From contig NZ_AP025628.1 in assembly GCF_025999835.1 (NCBI RefSeq), positions 248,001-312,000 of the forward strand: a DNA stretch of 64,000 bases, read 5' to 3'. Below, piece by piece: positions 7,722 through 16,771 of this stretch. Made by a program: the position numbers and the translations under genes. Source of the stretch: Caldinitratiruptor microaerophilus (GTDB lineage: Bacteria > Bacillota > Sulfobacillia > Symbiobacteriales > ZC4RG38). The notes beneath the pieces are model-generated. The model saw nothing but the letters and a program-made list of their open reading frames with translations. It did no database searches and was not told the DNA's origin. Position 1 is the stretch's first letter. Each line of letters opens with the position of its first letter.

Positions 7722-8737
7722 GGGCCCTCTCCGAGGCGCCGGGGGTCTCGGGGCGCGAGGAGGCGGTGCGCGCCGTCCTGCGGGCGTACCTGGAGGGCCA
7801 CGCCGACGAGGTGGCCACCGACCCCCTCGGCAACCTCCTGGTGCGCAAGGGCCGGGGCCCGGTGCGCGTGCTCCTGGACGCCCACATCGACGAGGTGGGC
7901 TTCCTGGTGAGCGGCTTCACCGAGGACGGCCTCCTCCGGTTCAAGACCGTGGGCGGCATCGACGACCGGGTGGTGCCGGGCCGCGCCGTCTGGATCGGGC
8001 CGAACCGGGTCCCGGGGGTGATCGGCCTCAAGGCGATCCATCTGACGGGCGGGGAGCGGGACAAGGCGGTACCGGTCCGGGACCTCTTCATCGACATCGG
8101 GGCCCGCTCCCGGGACGAGGCGGAGTCGGTGGTCGACTACGGCGATCCCGTGGTCTGGGCGACGGAGTTCGAGGAGTGGGGCGGGGCGGTCGTCAAGGGC
8201 AAGGCCCTGGACGATCGCGCCGGCTGCGCCCTCCTGGCCGAGGCGGTGCGGGACTGGTCCGGGGGCTCCCGGGTGACCCTCCTGGCAAGCTTCTCCGCGC
8301 AGGAGGAGATCGGCCTGCGCGGCGCCCGGGTGGCGGCCGAGCGGCTGAAGCCCCACGTGGCCCTGGCGCTCGAGGCCACCTCGTGTGCCGACGTCCCCGG
8401 CGTGCCCCCCGAGGAGTCCGTGACGCGCTTCGGACAGGGGCCGGCGCTCTCGTGGCTCGACGGCACGAACATCGTGCCCGAGCGGCTGCGCGCGCACCTG
8501 GAGGCGCTCGCCTCCCGGGCGGGCATCCCGCTGCAGCACCGCCGCCTGGCCACGGCCGGGACCGACGCCGGGGCGATCCACCTCACCGGGGCCGGCGTGC
8601 CCACCGCGGTGATGGCGTTGCCGGCGCGCTACATCCACAGCGCCGCTTCCCTCGTGCACAAGAGCGACTACGATCACGCGCTCGCGCTGGTCCGGCTGTT
8701 CCTCGACAGCCTGGAGAGAGGAGAGTTCAAGCCTTGA
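7703..8737 (+). CDS. M42 family aminopeptidase (second of three)
   Basis: 344-residue M42 metallopeptidase, paralogous to its upstream neighbour. The ligand set is intact: His61 and Asp63 (DAHIDE), Asp170 (ALDDRAG), Glu201/Glu202 (QEEIG), Glu224 in the ALEATS stretch and a C-terminal His in RYIHSAAS. It starts with GTG at 7703 inside the preceding gene and ends in a TTGA overlap with the third paralogue. The three genes form a tight operon, compatible with hetero-oligomeric TET particles as known for archaeal and thermophile M42 paralogues. Confidence 0.88.
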   Translation: MDVALLRALSEAPGVSGREEAVRAVLRAYLEGHADEVATDPLGNLLVRKGRGPVRVLLDAHIDEVGFLVSGFTEDGLLRFKTVGGIDDRVVPGRAVWIGPNRVPGVIGLKAIHLTGGERDKAVPVRDLFIDIGARSRDEAESVVDYGDPVVWATEFEEWGGAVVKGKALDDRAGCALLAEAVRDWSGGSRVTLLASFSAQEEIGLRGARVAAERLKPHVALALEATSCADVPGVPPEESVTRFGQGPALSWLDGTNIVPERLRAHLEALASRAGIPLQHRRLATAGTDAGAIHLTGAGVPTAVMALPARYIHSAASLVHKSDYDHALALVRLFLDSLERGEFKP

Positions 8738-9753
8738 AGGACCTGCTGGGACAGCTTTCCGGCCTCTGGGGCCCGCCGGGGCGGGAGGAGGCGGTGGCGA
8801 AGGCGCTGGCCGACCTCGTGCGGCCGCACGTGGACGAGGTGCGGACGGACGCGCTCGGCAACGTGCTGGCCGTCCGCCGCGCCGGCAGCGCGCCGGCCCG
8901 GCGGCTCCTCTTGCTGGCCGGGATGGACGGCCCCGGCGGCGTGGTGCTCGACGGCACGGCGGAGGGCTACCTCCGCTTCGCCCCGGTGGGCGGTCTCAGC
9001 CTGGTGGCGGCCCGCGGACAGCGCGTGCGGTTCGCCGACGGGACCGCCGGGGTCGTGGGCGGCGAGCCGGTGGAAGATCCCAAGGACCTGAAGGTGCAGA
9101 ACTCCTGGATCGACATCGGGGCCCGGGACCGGGACGACGCCCTGGCCCGGGTGGCGCCGGGCTCGTTCTTCGCCCTCGACCAGCCGCTCACGGCGATCGG
9201 GGACTGGGTCGCCGGCCCGAACCTGGCGGGCCGGGCCGGCTGCGCGGTGCTCGTCGCCCTGGCCGGGCGGCTCGCCCGGAATCCCGGCCACCGGAACGAG
9301 GTCCACCTGGCGTTCACCGTCCAGGGGACCGTGGCGCCCCGCGGGGCCCGCACCGCGGCCTTCCAGGTACAGCCGGACCTGGCGGTCGTCGTCACGGCCG
9401 CGCCGGACGAGCCCGGCGCCGGGCGGGCGAGAGTCGGACAGGGGCCGGTGCTCCGCCTCCGGGAGGCGGGGTGGGTCCTGCGGGCACCGGCGCGGCGAGA
9501 GCTCGAGGAGGCGGCCCGGACGGCAGGGGTCCGCTGGCAGCCCGAGGTGGCGGAGAAGGGCGCGTCGGACGCGCCCGGCGCCGAGGCGGCCGCCGGGGGT
9601 GTCCCGGTAGCGGTGGCCGGCTACCCCGTCCGGTACCGGGGCACGCCGGCGGAGGTCGTCGCGCCGGCCGACCTGGAGGCGCTGGTCGACTGGCTGGCGG
9701 CCCTGGCGACGGGGACGGCAGGCGCCGCGGCGAGCGCGGCCGCTTCGGCTTGA
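8734..9753 (+). CDS. M42-family pseudoenzyme (third of three, metal ligands lost)
   Basis: 339 residues, collinear with the two upstream M42 peptidases over the whole length (shared DALGNVLAVR, SWIDIGARDRDDA and RAGCAV landmarks). Almost every catalytic residue is replaced: AHxDE has become AGMDG (His to Gly63), LDDRAG has become LAGRAG (Asp to Ala165), the QEE pair is QGT (198-199), the next acidic ligand is Thr221, and the final His aligns with Gly in RYRGTPAE. Only Asp65 remains. The frame is intact, with a GAGAGGAG ribosome site and a TTGA overlap, so this looks like a maintained noncatalytic paralogue rather than a decaying pseudogene. A structural or regulatory subunit of the M42 particle is the simplest inference. 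Confidence 0.8.
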   Translation: MKDLLGQLSGLWGPPGREEAVAKALADLVRPHVDEVRTDALGNVLAVRRAGSAPARRLLLLAGMDGPGGVVLDGTAEGYLRFAPVGGLSLVAARGQRVRFADGTAGVVGGEPVEDPKDLKVQNSWIDIGARDRDDALARVAPGSFFALDQPLTAIGDWVAGPNLAGRAGCAVLVALAGRLARNPGHRNEVHLAFTVQGTVAPRGARTAAFQVQPDLAVVVTAAPDEPGAGRARVGQGPVLRLREAGWVLRAPARRELEEAARTAGVRWQPEVAEKGASDAPGAEAAAGGVPVAVAGYPVRYRGTPAEVVAPADLEALVDWLAALATGTAGAAASAAASA

Positions 9754-9766
9754 GGGGGCGCAGCGG

Positions 9767-10552
9767 GTGGCAGACGTTCGGGGCCGGGAGGGCCCGGCCG
9801 GGGGTGAACCGGAGGAGCACGCCGCCGCGGCGCCCGGAGACCGGCCGGCCCCCGTCATGGAGCACCTGGAGGAGCTCAGGCGGCGGATCATCTGGAGCCT
9901 GGTGGCGGTGGCGATCGGCGTCGCCGTGGGGTGGGTGTTCGTGGGCGACGTCTTCCGCCTCCTGATGCGGCAGGCGCCGCTGCCGCTTCAGTCCTTCGGG
10001 CCGGCCGAGGTCTTCGTGGTGCAGTTCCGCATGGGGGCGCTGGCGGGCCTCGTCCTGGCCTCGCCGGTCGTGCTCTACCAGATCATCGCCTTCGTCCTCC
10101 CCGCCCTCACCCCCACGGAGAAGCGCTGGCTGTTCTCCCTGCTCCCGGCCACGCTGATCCTGTTCGTCCTCGGGGTGCTGTTCGGGTACCTCGTGCTGCT
10201 CCCGATGAGCCTCCGGTTCTTCCTGTACGTGGCCGAGACTGCCGGGACCCCGGTCATCTTCACGGTCCGGCAGTACTTCGACCTGATCATCAAGCTCACG
10301 GTGCCGCTGGGCGTGGTGTTCGAGCTACCGGTGGTGGTCTGGCTCCTGGCGCAGATCGGGCTGGTCAGCTCCGCCATGCTGGGCCGGCTTCGGAAGTACG
10401 CGGTCGTGGGCATCTTCGTCGTGGCGGCGGTCATCTCGCCTGGTACAGACGTCGTCTCCCAGGTGATCATGGCCGTCCCGCTGCTGGCCCTGTACGAGGC
10501 CGGCATCTGGATCGCTTACCTCGTGGAGCGCCGCAAGCGGGCGAGGGGGTGA
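9767..10552 (+). CDS. tatC: Sec-independent protein translocase subunit TatC
   Basis: 261-residue polytopic membrane protein with six predicted membrane segments. It is the receptor subunit of the twin-arginine translocase, binding twin-arginine signal peptides of folded proteins. Diagnostic features are the MEHLEELRRRIIWSL start of the conserved region and the FALTPTEKRW-like loop (here VLPALTPTEKRW). The GTG at 9767 gives a hydrophilic ~30-residue N-terminal tail; the alternative ATG at 9857 would remove it, but the ribosome site TGAGGGGG lies before 9767. No tatA/tatB gene is adjacent. It is close behind the M42 cluster and 7 bp before the ROK kinase, probably cotranscribed. Confidence 0.93.
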   Translation: MADVRGREGPAGGEPEEHAAAAPGDRPAPVMEHLEELRRRIIWSLVAVAIGVAVGWVFVGDVFRLLMRQAPLPLQSFGPAEVFVVQFRMGALAGLVLASPVVLYQIIAFVLPALTPTEKRWLFSLLPATLILFVLGVLFGYLVLLPMSLRFFLYVAETAGTPVIFTVRQYFDLIIKLTVPLGVVFELPVVVWLLAQIGLVSSAMLGRLRKYAVVGIFVVAAVISPGTDVVSQVIMAVPLLALYEAGIWIAYLVERRKRARG

Positions 10553-10559
10553 GAGCCGC

Positions 10560-11504
10560 ATGGAGTACGTGGCGGCAGTCGACCTGGGCGGGACGAAGAT
10601 CGCGGCGGCGATCGCCGGCCTGGACGGGCGCGTGCTCGGGCGCGGGGTCCGCCCCACCGCCGCGGGGGAAGGGCCCGGGCCGGTGCTGGGCCGCATGGTC
10701 GAGGCGGTGCAGGAAGCGGCGCACGCGGCCGGGCTCGACCTCGGCGGGGCGCGGGCCATGGCCGTCGGGGCCCCGGGGCCCCTCGACCCGGAGGCCGGGG
10801 TGGTGCTGGAGTCGCCGAACCTCGGCTGGCGGGACGTGCCGCTGCGGGACATCCTGGCGGAGCGGCTCGGCATACCCGTCCGGGTGGAGAACGACGCCAA
10901 CCTGGCCGCCTACGGGGAGTACCGGTACGGGGCCGGGCAGGGCGCCCGGTACATGGTGTACCTCGGGATCGGCACGGGGATCGGCTTCGGCCTGGTCGTC
11001 CTCGGCCGCATCTACCACGGCGCCACCGGCAACACGGAGTTCGGCCACATGACGGTCGACCTCGACGGCCCGCTGTGCGGATGCGGACGGCACGGGTGCC
11101 TGGAGGCGATCGCCTCCGGGACCGCCCTGGCCCGGGAGGCCCGGGCGATCGTCGCGCGCCGGCCCGACCGGCTGCAGCCGGGCGAGACGCCGGCGGCGCC
11201 GCTCGTGTTCCGGTTGGCCCGGGAGGGGGATGGAGAGGCGCAGCAGGTGCTCGACCGGTTCGTCGAAGCCCTCGGCGCCGGGGTGGCGAACCTCGTGAAC
11301 GGGCTCAGCCCGGACCGGGTCGTGCTGGGCGGCGGGGTGATGGCGGCCGGCGACTGGCTCCTGGAGCGCGTCCGGGAAGAGGCCCGACGCCGCGCCTTCG
11401 GGGCGCAGTGGCGGGCGACGGAGGTCGTCCGGGCCGGCCTTGGCGGTGACTCGGGCCTCTACGGCGCCGTCGCCCTGGCGCTGGACACCGTGCAGGGTCG
11501 CTGA
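10560..11504 (+). CDS. glcK: ROK family glucokinase
   Basis: 314-residue sugar kinase, probably ATP-dependent glucokinase forming glucose 6-phosphate in the cytoplasm. The N-terminal phosphate-binding motif DLGGTKI (residues 9-15), the catalytic region ENDANLAA and the zinc-binding CGCGRHGCLE loop are all present and diagnostic of ROK proteins. No N-terminal helix-turn-helix exists, so it is a kinase and not a ROK repressor. It begins with ATG after a GGGGTGAG site, 7 bp downstream of tatC, and the thioesterase gene follows after 12 bp, suggesting one transcript. Other hexoses or N-acylmannosamine are possible substrates. Confidence 0.85.
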   Translation: MEYVAAVDLGGTKIAAAIAGLDGRVLGRGVRPTAAGEGPGPVLGRMVEAVQEAAHAAGLDLGGARAMAVGAPGPLDPEAGVVLESPNLGWRDVPLRDILAERLGIPVRVENDANLAAYGEYRYGAGQGARYMVYLGIGTGIGFGLVVLGRIYHGATGNTEFGHMTVDLDGPLCGCGRHGCLEAIASGTALAREARAIVARRPDRLQPGETPAAPLVFRLAREGDGEAQQVLDRFVEALGAGVANLVNGLSPDRVVLGGGVMAAGDWLLERVREEARRRAFGAQWRATEVVRAGLGGDSGLYGAVALALDTVQGR

Positions 11505-11516
11505 CGGGAGGGTCGA

Positions 11517-11963
11517 GTGCTGGAGATGCCGCGCAATCCGTTCCGGGAGCTCATCGGCGCACAGGTGCTCCGGGTGGAGCGGGGCCGGGCGGTGGTGCGC
11601 ATGCCCGCGGACGACCGCCTGCACAACAGCGCCGCGACGGTGCACGGGGGAGCCATCTGCACCCTGGCCGACGCGGCCATCGCTACCGCGCTGCGCAGCG
11701 CCCTCATGCCGGGCGACCTCGCCTCGACGATCGAGATGAAGGTCAACTTCCTCGCTCCGGCGCGGGGCGACCTGGACGCCCACGCGCGGGCGATCCACGT
11801 CGGCGGGGCGACGGCCGTGGGCGAGGCGGACGTGCTCGACGCCGAGGGCCGCCTCGTCGCCAAGGCCATCGCCACCTTTCACGTGCGCCGCGGGGCGGGC
11901 CCTGTCCGCCCCGGTGCCCGGACCGCCATGGACCCGGACGTGGACGGCCCCGAGCCGGCGTAG
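11517..11963 (+). CDS. PaaI-type hotdog-fold thioesterase
   Basis: 148 residues, single hotdog domain. The motif NSAATVHGGAICTLAD contains the HGG..LAD signature of the PaaI/YdiI-type acyl-CoA thioesterases, with the catalytic acidic residue expected in the TLAD segment. The protein would hydrolyse an aromatic or medium-chain acyl-CoA; the substrate cannot be inferred. The last ~25 residues form an Arg/Pro/Asp-rich tail beyond the domain. Starts with GTG at 11517 after GGGAGGGTCGA. Its 3' end overlaps the convergent transglutaminase gene by 85 bp, and that overlap accounts for the extra tail. Confidence 0.8.
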   Translation: MLEMPRNPFRELIGAQVLRVERGRAVVRMPADDRLHNSAATVHGGAICTLADAAIATALRSALMPGDLASTIEMKVNFLAPARGDLDAHARAIHVGGATAVGEADVLDAEGRLVAKAIATFHVRRGAGPVRPGARTAMDPDVDGPEPA

Positions 11964-14260
11964 CGCCGCGGGCTGAGCGGCGGCACCAGGAGCCGCCACA
12001 GGTAGCCCCAGCGGCCGTAGCGGGCCCGGAGGGCGCGCTGGGCCGCCCGGATGGCCTCGGGACCGGCCTGCACGTCCACCGGGCCGGGCAGCGGCCCCGG
12101 CGGGCCGTAGCGCGCGCGCTCGTAAGCCCGGGCGAGGCGCTCCACGGGTCCGGCCAGTTCGGGCCAGACCGGCCCCAGGCTGCGGGCGTACTCCAGGGGC
12201 GTCTCCTCCGGTCGCGGCCCGGAACCGAAGCGGTCCATGAGCCGGCCCAGGTACACGAACTGCTCCTGCACGGCCTGCGGGCCGGAGCCGCCCGCCGGAG
12301 GGCGGAGTAGGCCGTGCGCCCTCGCCAGGAGGGCCGCGGCGCCGAGACCCATGACCCCCAGGGCCATGGCCAGCGCACGAGCCAACCGGCGGCCTCCGGC
12401 TCCCCCGGTGCCGGCGGCTGGCGCCGGGGTTTCGTCGGGCTGCTCGGGCGCCGGTTCGTTCGGCTCGGGCTGCGGACGGGGGTTCAGGCGCCCGTCCTCG
12501 GCGTCCGGCGCCTCCACGGCCGCAGGCCGGGCCGAGCGGTCGGGGAGAGGGACATCCGGGCGCGGGGTCGGATCGAAGGGCACCCAGCCGTAGCCGGGGA
12601 AGAACGCCTCCACCCACGCGTGGGCCTGGCTGTTGAGGACGTCGACCCGGGTATCCCCGTCGGGCAGGGCGACGAAGCCCTGCACCCACCGCGCCGGGAT
12701 GCCGAGCCCCCGGAGCATGACGGTCATGGCGGTGGAGAAGGACGTGCAGTAGCCCTGGCCCACGTCGAAAAGGAAGTAGGCGGCAAAGTCCCGTCCGCGC
12801 GGGGTCGCCGGGGTGTTGAGGCTGTAGCGGTACATGGTGCGCAGGTACCGCTCGATCGCTTCCGCCGCCTCGTAAGGGCGGGTGGCGCCGGCCTCCTCCG
12901 CGATCCGGCGGGCCAGCCGCAGCACGCGCCGCAGGTCCCGGGAATCCCCCGGGAGCTGGAGGTAGGGGCCCAGCGCCGGGTCGTCCGGGGACGCGGGGCG
13001 GCCCAGGTTCCGGACCTGGTCGGCGGAGATGCGGGCCACGCGGCTTTCGACCGTGTACGGCTGAAGCGGGATGCGCGGGCCGGCCGCGATCAGGTTCTGG
13101 TCGCGGTCCGCCCGGTACAGGGGCACGCCCTCCACCCGGACGGGCTCCAGTGCGTGGAAGAGCGTGTCCGTGCGCACGGTCACGGGCTGCACCGTGACCC
13201 GCACGACGTCCCGGGGAACCTCCAGGGAATACGCGGTGGGGAGCACGGACGCCGGGCCGAGAACGTCGGTCTCGCCTTCCGGCACCTTCCAGCCCCGGCC
13301 CGTGTAGGTGGTGTGCACGCTGCCGCGCAGGTAGAGGGGCGCCTCCAGCGGGCGGTCGAGCTCGAGCCGCAGGGCGACGGTGTCGTCGAGGACTGCCGGC
13401 CCCCCTAGCTCCTCCGTGCTGCCTCCCCATCCCACCAGGCGAAGGCTGAAGCGGAGTGCCTCGCCCGTCCCGAGGCCGGCCCCCCGCAGCCGCTGCAGGG
13501 CAGGGAAGAGTCCCCGGAGCTGCTCGCCGGCGGCTCCCAGGCTCACGGGCGGGATGTCCGACGGCAGCGCCAGGGCGAGGGAGGTGACGGCGAGGATGGC
13601 CAGGGAGCCGGCCATCCAGTCCGGTGGGCGCAGCGCCCGGCGCCCGGCCGACCGCCACGCCAGGGCCTGGTGGGACGAGCGGGCGACCGCCCACAGGAGC
13701 AGGCCCAGAGCGAGATAGAGCACGAGGTACCCCTCTGCGTCGTCCCAGAACAGGACCCACTGGAACCCGAACAGGGCGGCGCCAAGGGTGAGCGACCAGA
13801 ACGAGTTCCCCCGGCCCAGGGCCTCCCGCAGGATGAAGAGGGCCAGACCGCCAGCGATCAGCGTCAGGAAGAACCAGGCCACCGACGGGTGAAGTGTCTC
13901 GAAGTGTCCCACCCGGACCTGACCGGCCAGGTAAGCCAGGCGCAGCAGGAGGACCTCGACCCGGGCGGCCAGGCCGCCCAGCCAGGAGAGGCGGATGTCC
14001 CAGCGCCGGGAGAGCAGGGCGTTCAGGAGCGGTGTGCAGGCGAGAAAAGCCAGGACGAGCACGCCGCTGCCGAGGAGCCGGACCGGCCGCCGCCAGCCGG
14101 CCCAGGCCAGGCCGGTCGCCACCACCGCCAGGCCGGCGAGTCTCGGGGCCGGGATCTCCTGCCGCCAGAAGCCGGCCAGCGAGACCAGGAGCGCGGCAAC
14201 CATGCCCGCCGTCAGGAGCGCAACCGGGACCTCGGCGATCCACGGACGTCGCTGCGTCAC
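11879..14260 (-). CDS. Transglutaminase-like membrane protein (TgpA type)
   Basis: 793 residues. The N-terminal third has several membrane helices (DUF3488/TgpA-N type); a periplasmic transglutaminase core follows with Cys505 in GQGYCTS, His547 in QAHAWVE and Asp563 in PFDPT forming the expected triad; then a Pro/Glu-rich linker, one more membrane helix and a C-terminal DUF4129-type domain. Such proteins occur in moxR-DUF58-transglutaminase operons and may process or cross-link envelope proteins; the substrate is unknown. GTG at 14260 overlaps the DUF58 stop as GTGA. The 3' end runs 85 bp into the convergent thioesterase gene. Confidence 0.87.
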   Translation of the reverse strand: MTQRRPWIAEVPVALLTAGMVAALLVSLAGFWRQEIPAPRLAGLAVVATGLAWAGWRRPVRLLGSGVLVLAFLACTPLLNALLSRRWDIRLSWLGGLAARVEVLLLRLAYLAGQVRVGHFETLHPSVAWFFLTLIAGGLALFILREALGRGNSFWSLTLGAALFGFQWVLFWDDAEGYLVLYLALGLLLWAVARSSHQALAWRSAGRRALRPPDWMAGSLAILAVTSLALALPSDIPPVSLGAAGEQLRGLFPALQRLRGAGLGTGEALRFSLRLVGWGGSTEELGGPAVLDDTVALRLELDRPLEAPLYLRGSVHTTYTGRGWKVPEGETDVLGPASVLPTAYSLEVPRDVVRVTVQPVTVRTDTLFHALEPVRVEGVPLYRADRDQNLIAAGPRIPLQPYTVESRVARISADQVRNLGRPASPDDPALGPYLQLPGDSRDLRRVLRLARRIAEEAGATRPYEAAEAIERYLRTMYRYSLNTPATPRGRDFAAYFLFDVGQGYCTSFSTAMTVMLRGLGIPARWVQGFVALPDGDTRVDVLNSQAHAWVEAFFPGYGWVPFDPTPRPDVPLPDRSARPAAVEAPDAEDGRLNPRPQPEPNEPAPEQPDETPAPAAGTGGAGGRRLARALAMALGVMGLGAAALLARAHGLLRPPAGGSGPQAVQEQFVYLGRLMDRFGSGPRPEETPLEYARSLGPVWPELAGPVERLARAYERARYGPPGPLPGPVDVQAGPEAIRAAQRALRARYGRWGYLWRLLVPPLSPRRYAGSGPSTSGSMAVRAPGRTGPAPRRT

Positions 14261-15510
14261 GGAACCACCCTCTCCACCGGCGAGGGGCCCTGCACCTGAT
14301 AGGCCGGGAGGCTCCGCAGGTCGTCGCCGACCCCCAGGAGGTAGACCGGGATGCGTCTGTCGGCCAGCGCCCGGGCCAGCCGGTCGCGCTCCGGGCGCGC
14401 CCGGCCTCTTCCGGGCGCCACGCTCTCCGACCGCACCACCGCCAGCAGCAGCCGGTAGGGTCCCTGCAGCCGGAGCAGGGTGGCGGCCAGGGAAGGGGTC
14501 AGGTCGGGCGTGATCACGGCGAGCGCGGAGCGCGCGGGCAACGAGGGCGTCTCTGCCCGGAGCACCTCCGCCAGGGGCCGGTCCCCGTCCGCCTCGACGC
14601 CGGCAAGCAGCTCCAGGATCCCGCGCAGCGCCCGGGCGCCGCGAGCGGGGGGCAGGAGCACCCGCTGCGCCCCTCGGGCGAGGAGGCCGGCCGCGAAGCC
14701 CTGCCGGACGGCCAGGTCCGCCAGGGCCGCGGCCAGCTCCACCGCAAGCTCCACGGTCTCTCCCGCCGGTCCTGCCACGTGGGCCCGGCGGTCCAGGTCG
14801 AGCACCACGAGCAGCTGGGTGGTGGCCGTGCGGTCGAACTCCTTGAGGTAGAGGCTGCCCTGGTGGCGGGCAGAGGACCGCCAGTGGATGTGCCGGGGGC
14901 TGTCCCCGGGGCGGTACGGACGGATCTCCGCGAGGCGGGCGGGATCCGCCACGCCGTGCCGTGGGTCCTGGAGACGCCCCAGCGGCTGGGCCAGCGGGAG
15001 CGGCAGGTCCTCGATGCGGACGACCCGCGGGTAGACGGTCAGGTAGCGGCCCGTGGCGAACTCGCGGCGGACCACGAAGAGCCCGAGCCCATCCCCCGCC
15101 ACGATCCGGAACGGGCCCAGCGGCAGCCGGCCCCGCCGCCTGGCCGTCAGCCGGAACTCCAGGAGCTGCGTGCCGTACGGGCCGAGGGCCCCGCCCTGCG
15201 CGGGGGCGTCGACGGAGGCCACCTTCCCGGGGATCGGCAGGTCCACCTCGACCCACGGGACGGGAACGGCACCCGTGTTCTCGACGCGCATGCGGACGTG
15301 GACGACCTCGCCCGCGGACAGCCGGTCCCGGTCGACGGTGACCTCGTGGCGGAGGTGGCGCCCGAGCCAGAGGGTCCACAGCAGGGCGGCCGTCACGGAG
15401 CCGGCGGCGGCGTAGAAGAGGAACCACGGCAGCGTGCCCCCGGCGAGCCGGGCGAACGCCAGCGCGGCCGCCGCCAGGACCAGGAGCCGCCCGTCACGGA
15501 TTGCGGGCAT
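14257..15510 (-). CDS. DUF58 (VWA-like) domain protein
   Basis: 417 residues. Two membrane segments at the N-terminus (about residues 8-45) are followed by a beta-rich region and the DUF58 core with the signature RPYRPGDSPRHIHWRSSARHQ (about 190-210) and a von Willebrand A-like segment LLVVLDLDRR. DUF58 proteins are the usual partners of MoxR ATPases, possibly presenting substrates for MoxR remodelling. The gene lies between moxR (17-bp overlap) and the transglutaminase gene (4-bp overlap), so the three are translationally coupled. Confidence 0.88.
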   Translation of the reverse strand: MPAIRDGRLLVLAAAALAFARLAGGTLPWFLFYAAAGSVTAALLWTLWLGRHLRHEVTVDRDRLSAGEVVHVRMRVENTGAVPVPWVEVDLPIPGKVASVDAPAQGGALGPYGTQLLEFRLTARRRGRLPLGPFRIVAGDGLGLFVVRREFATGRYLTVYPRVVRIEDLPLPLAQPLGRLQDPRHGVADPARLAEIRPYRPGDSPRHIHWRSSARHQGSLYLKEFDRTATTQLLVVLDLDRRAHVAGPAGETVELAVELAAALADLAVRQGFAAGLLARGAQRVLLPPARGARALRGILELLAGVEADGDRPLAEVLRAETPSLPARSALAVITPDLTPSLAATLLRLQGPYRLLLAVVRSESVAPGRGRARPERDRLARALADRRIPVYLLGVGDDLRSLPAYQVQGPSPVERVVP

Positions 15511-16450
15511 GGCGCCGCACCCCCGTGGGGACGCGCACGGTGCCGAGGAGTTCGGCCAGGACGGACAGGGCCGTCTTTCCCTGCAGCTGCGCCTCCGGCC
15601 GGATGATCAGCCGGTGCCCGAGGGTGAGCGGCGCCATCTCCTTGACGTCGTCGGGCGTGACGAAGTCCCGGCCGCGCACGAGCGCCAGGGCCTGGGAAGC
15701 CTTGTAGAGGGCGATGGTTCCCCGGGGGCTTCCGCCCAGGTACACGTCCGGGTGCTCCCGCGTGCGGTGGACGACCGTGACGATGTACTCCTCGAGGGAC
15801 GGGTCCACGTGGACCGCCCGGACCTGCTCCTGGGCCGTCAGGATGTCCTCCGGCGAGACCACCGGCTCCAGCGACTCCACGGGCGAACCGTGCGACAGCC
15901 GCAGGATCTCCCGCTCTTCCGCGGGGGTCGGATACCCGAGCTGGAGCCGGATGAAGAACCGGTCGAGCTGCGCCTCCGGCAGGGGGAAGGTCCCCTCGTA
16001 CTCGATCGGGTTCTGGGTGGCCAGCACGAGGAAAGGTTGCGGCAGCGGGTACGTCACCCCGTCGACCGTCACCTGCCGCTCTTCCATGGCCTCCAGGAGG
16101 GCCGACTGCGTGCGGGGCGACGTCCGGTTGATCTCGTCGGCCAGCACGACCTGGGCGAGGAGCGGTCCCGGCCGGAACTCGAAGGTTCCGGTGGCCTGGT
16201 TCCACACGCTCACCCCGGTGATGTCGGATGGCAGGAGGTCGGGCGTGAACTGGATCCGGCGGAACTGGCAGCCGAGCGACCGCGCCATCGCCCGCACGAG
16301 GGTGGTCTTGCCCACGCCGGGCACGTCCTCGATGAGGACGTGGCCCTGGCACAGGAGCGCGACCAGGACGTACTCGAGTTCCCGGCGCTTCCCCACCACC
16401 ACGCGCTCGACGTTGGCGACCACCTGCTCCACCAGCGTTCGGGTCTGCAT
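15494..16450 (-). CDS. moxR: MoxR family AAA+ ATPase
   Basis: 318-residue AAA+ ATPase of the MoxR/RavA class, a chaperone-like ATPase often needed for maturation of metal-containing or surface proteins. Walker A is VPGVGKTT (residues 43-50), Walker B is in VLADEINRTSP, the sensor region is LATQNPIEYEGTFPLPEAQLDRF (split here as ATQNP and EAQLDRF motifs), and the C-terminal lid domain is complete. ATG at 16450 follows a GGGGGAC site. First gene of the moxR-DUF58-transglutaminase operon; the 320-bp region upstream is shared with the divergent YpjA-like gene and contains a CsoR-like palindrome. Confidence 0.93.
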   Translation of the reverse strand: MQTRTLVEQVVANVERVVVGKRRELEYVLVALLCQGHVLIEDVPGVGKTTLVRAMARSLGCQFRRIQFTPDLLPSDITGVSVWNQATGTFEFRPGPLLAQVVLADEINRTSPRTQSALLEAMEERQVTVDGVTYPLPQPFLVLATQNPIEYEGTFPLPEAQLDRFFIRLQLGYPTPAEEREILRLSHGSPVESLEPVVSPEDILTAQEQVRAVHVDPSLEEYIVTVVHRTREHPDVYLGGSPRGTIALYKASQALALVRGRDFVTPDDVKEMAPLTLGHRLIIRPEAQLQGKTALSVLAELLGTVRVPTGVRRHARNP

Positions 16451-16648
16451 GGGCGTCCCCCGCTCTCCCGTCCTGACGACGAACGGCGCGCCGCGAGCGT
16501 GAAGAGCTGCGGGGTTCGCGCCGTGAGCACATATCCTTCTCCGGGGGGGAGGGGTGTCCCTTCCGGGTTCGTACGGGTGCATGTTCGGAACGCCCGGGGC
16601 AGGCGGCACTCGGGCACGCGGTTCGCCACGCCGGGACCCCGGAAGCCG

Positions 16649-16670
16649 CATACTACAGTAGGGTAGTGTG
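16649..16670. promoter_or_regulatory. 22-bp imperfect palindrome in the moxR / ypjA-like intergenic region
   Basis: CATACTAC (16649-16656) and GTAGTGTG (16663-16670) are inverted around AGTAGG with one non-Watson-Crick position in the arms. It shares the ATACYAC half-site with the palindrome in the trxB promoter. It lies about 100 bp upstream of the DUF1405-csoR operon and on the other side of the moxR start, so autoregulation of csoR is the natural hypothesis. Nothing else gene-like is seen in 16451-16771. Confidence 0.45.
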
Positions 16671-16771
16671 CCCGCCTGTCCTGCTCGCCTGTCCGGGCGC
16701 TCCGCCCGTGCCGGCGATGCCGGGTGGCCGGGACGAGGAATCGGGCACCCCATTCCCGAAGTGAATCCACC

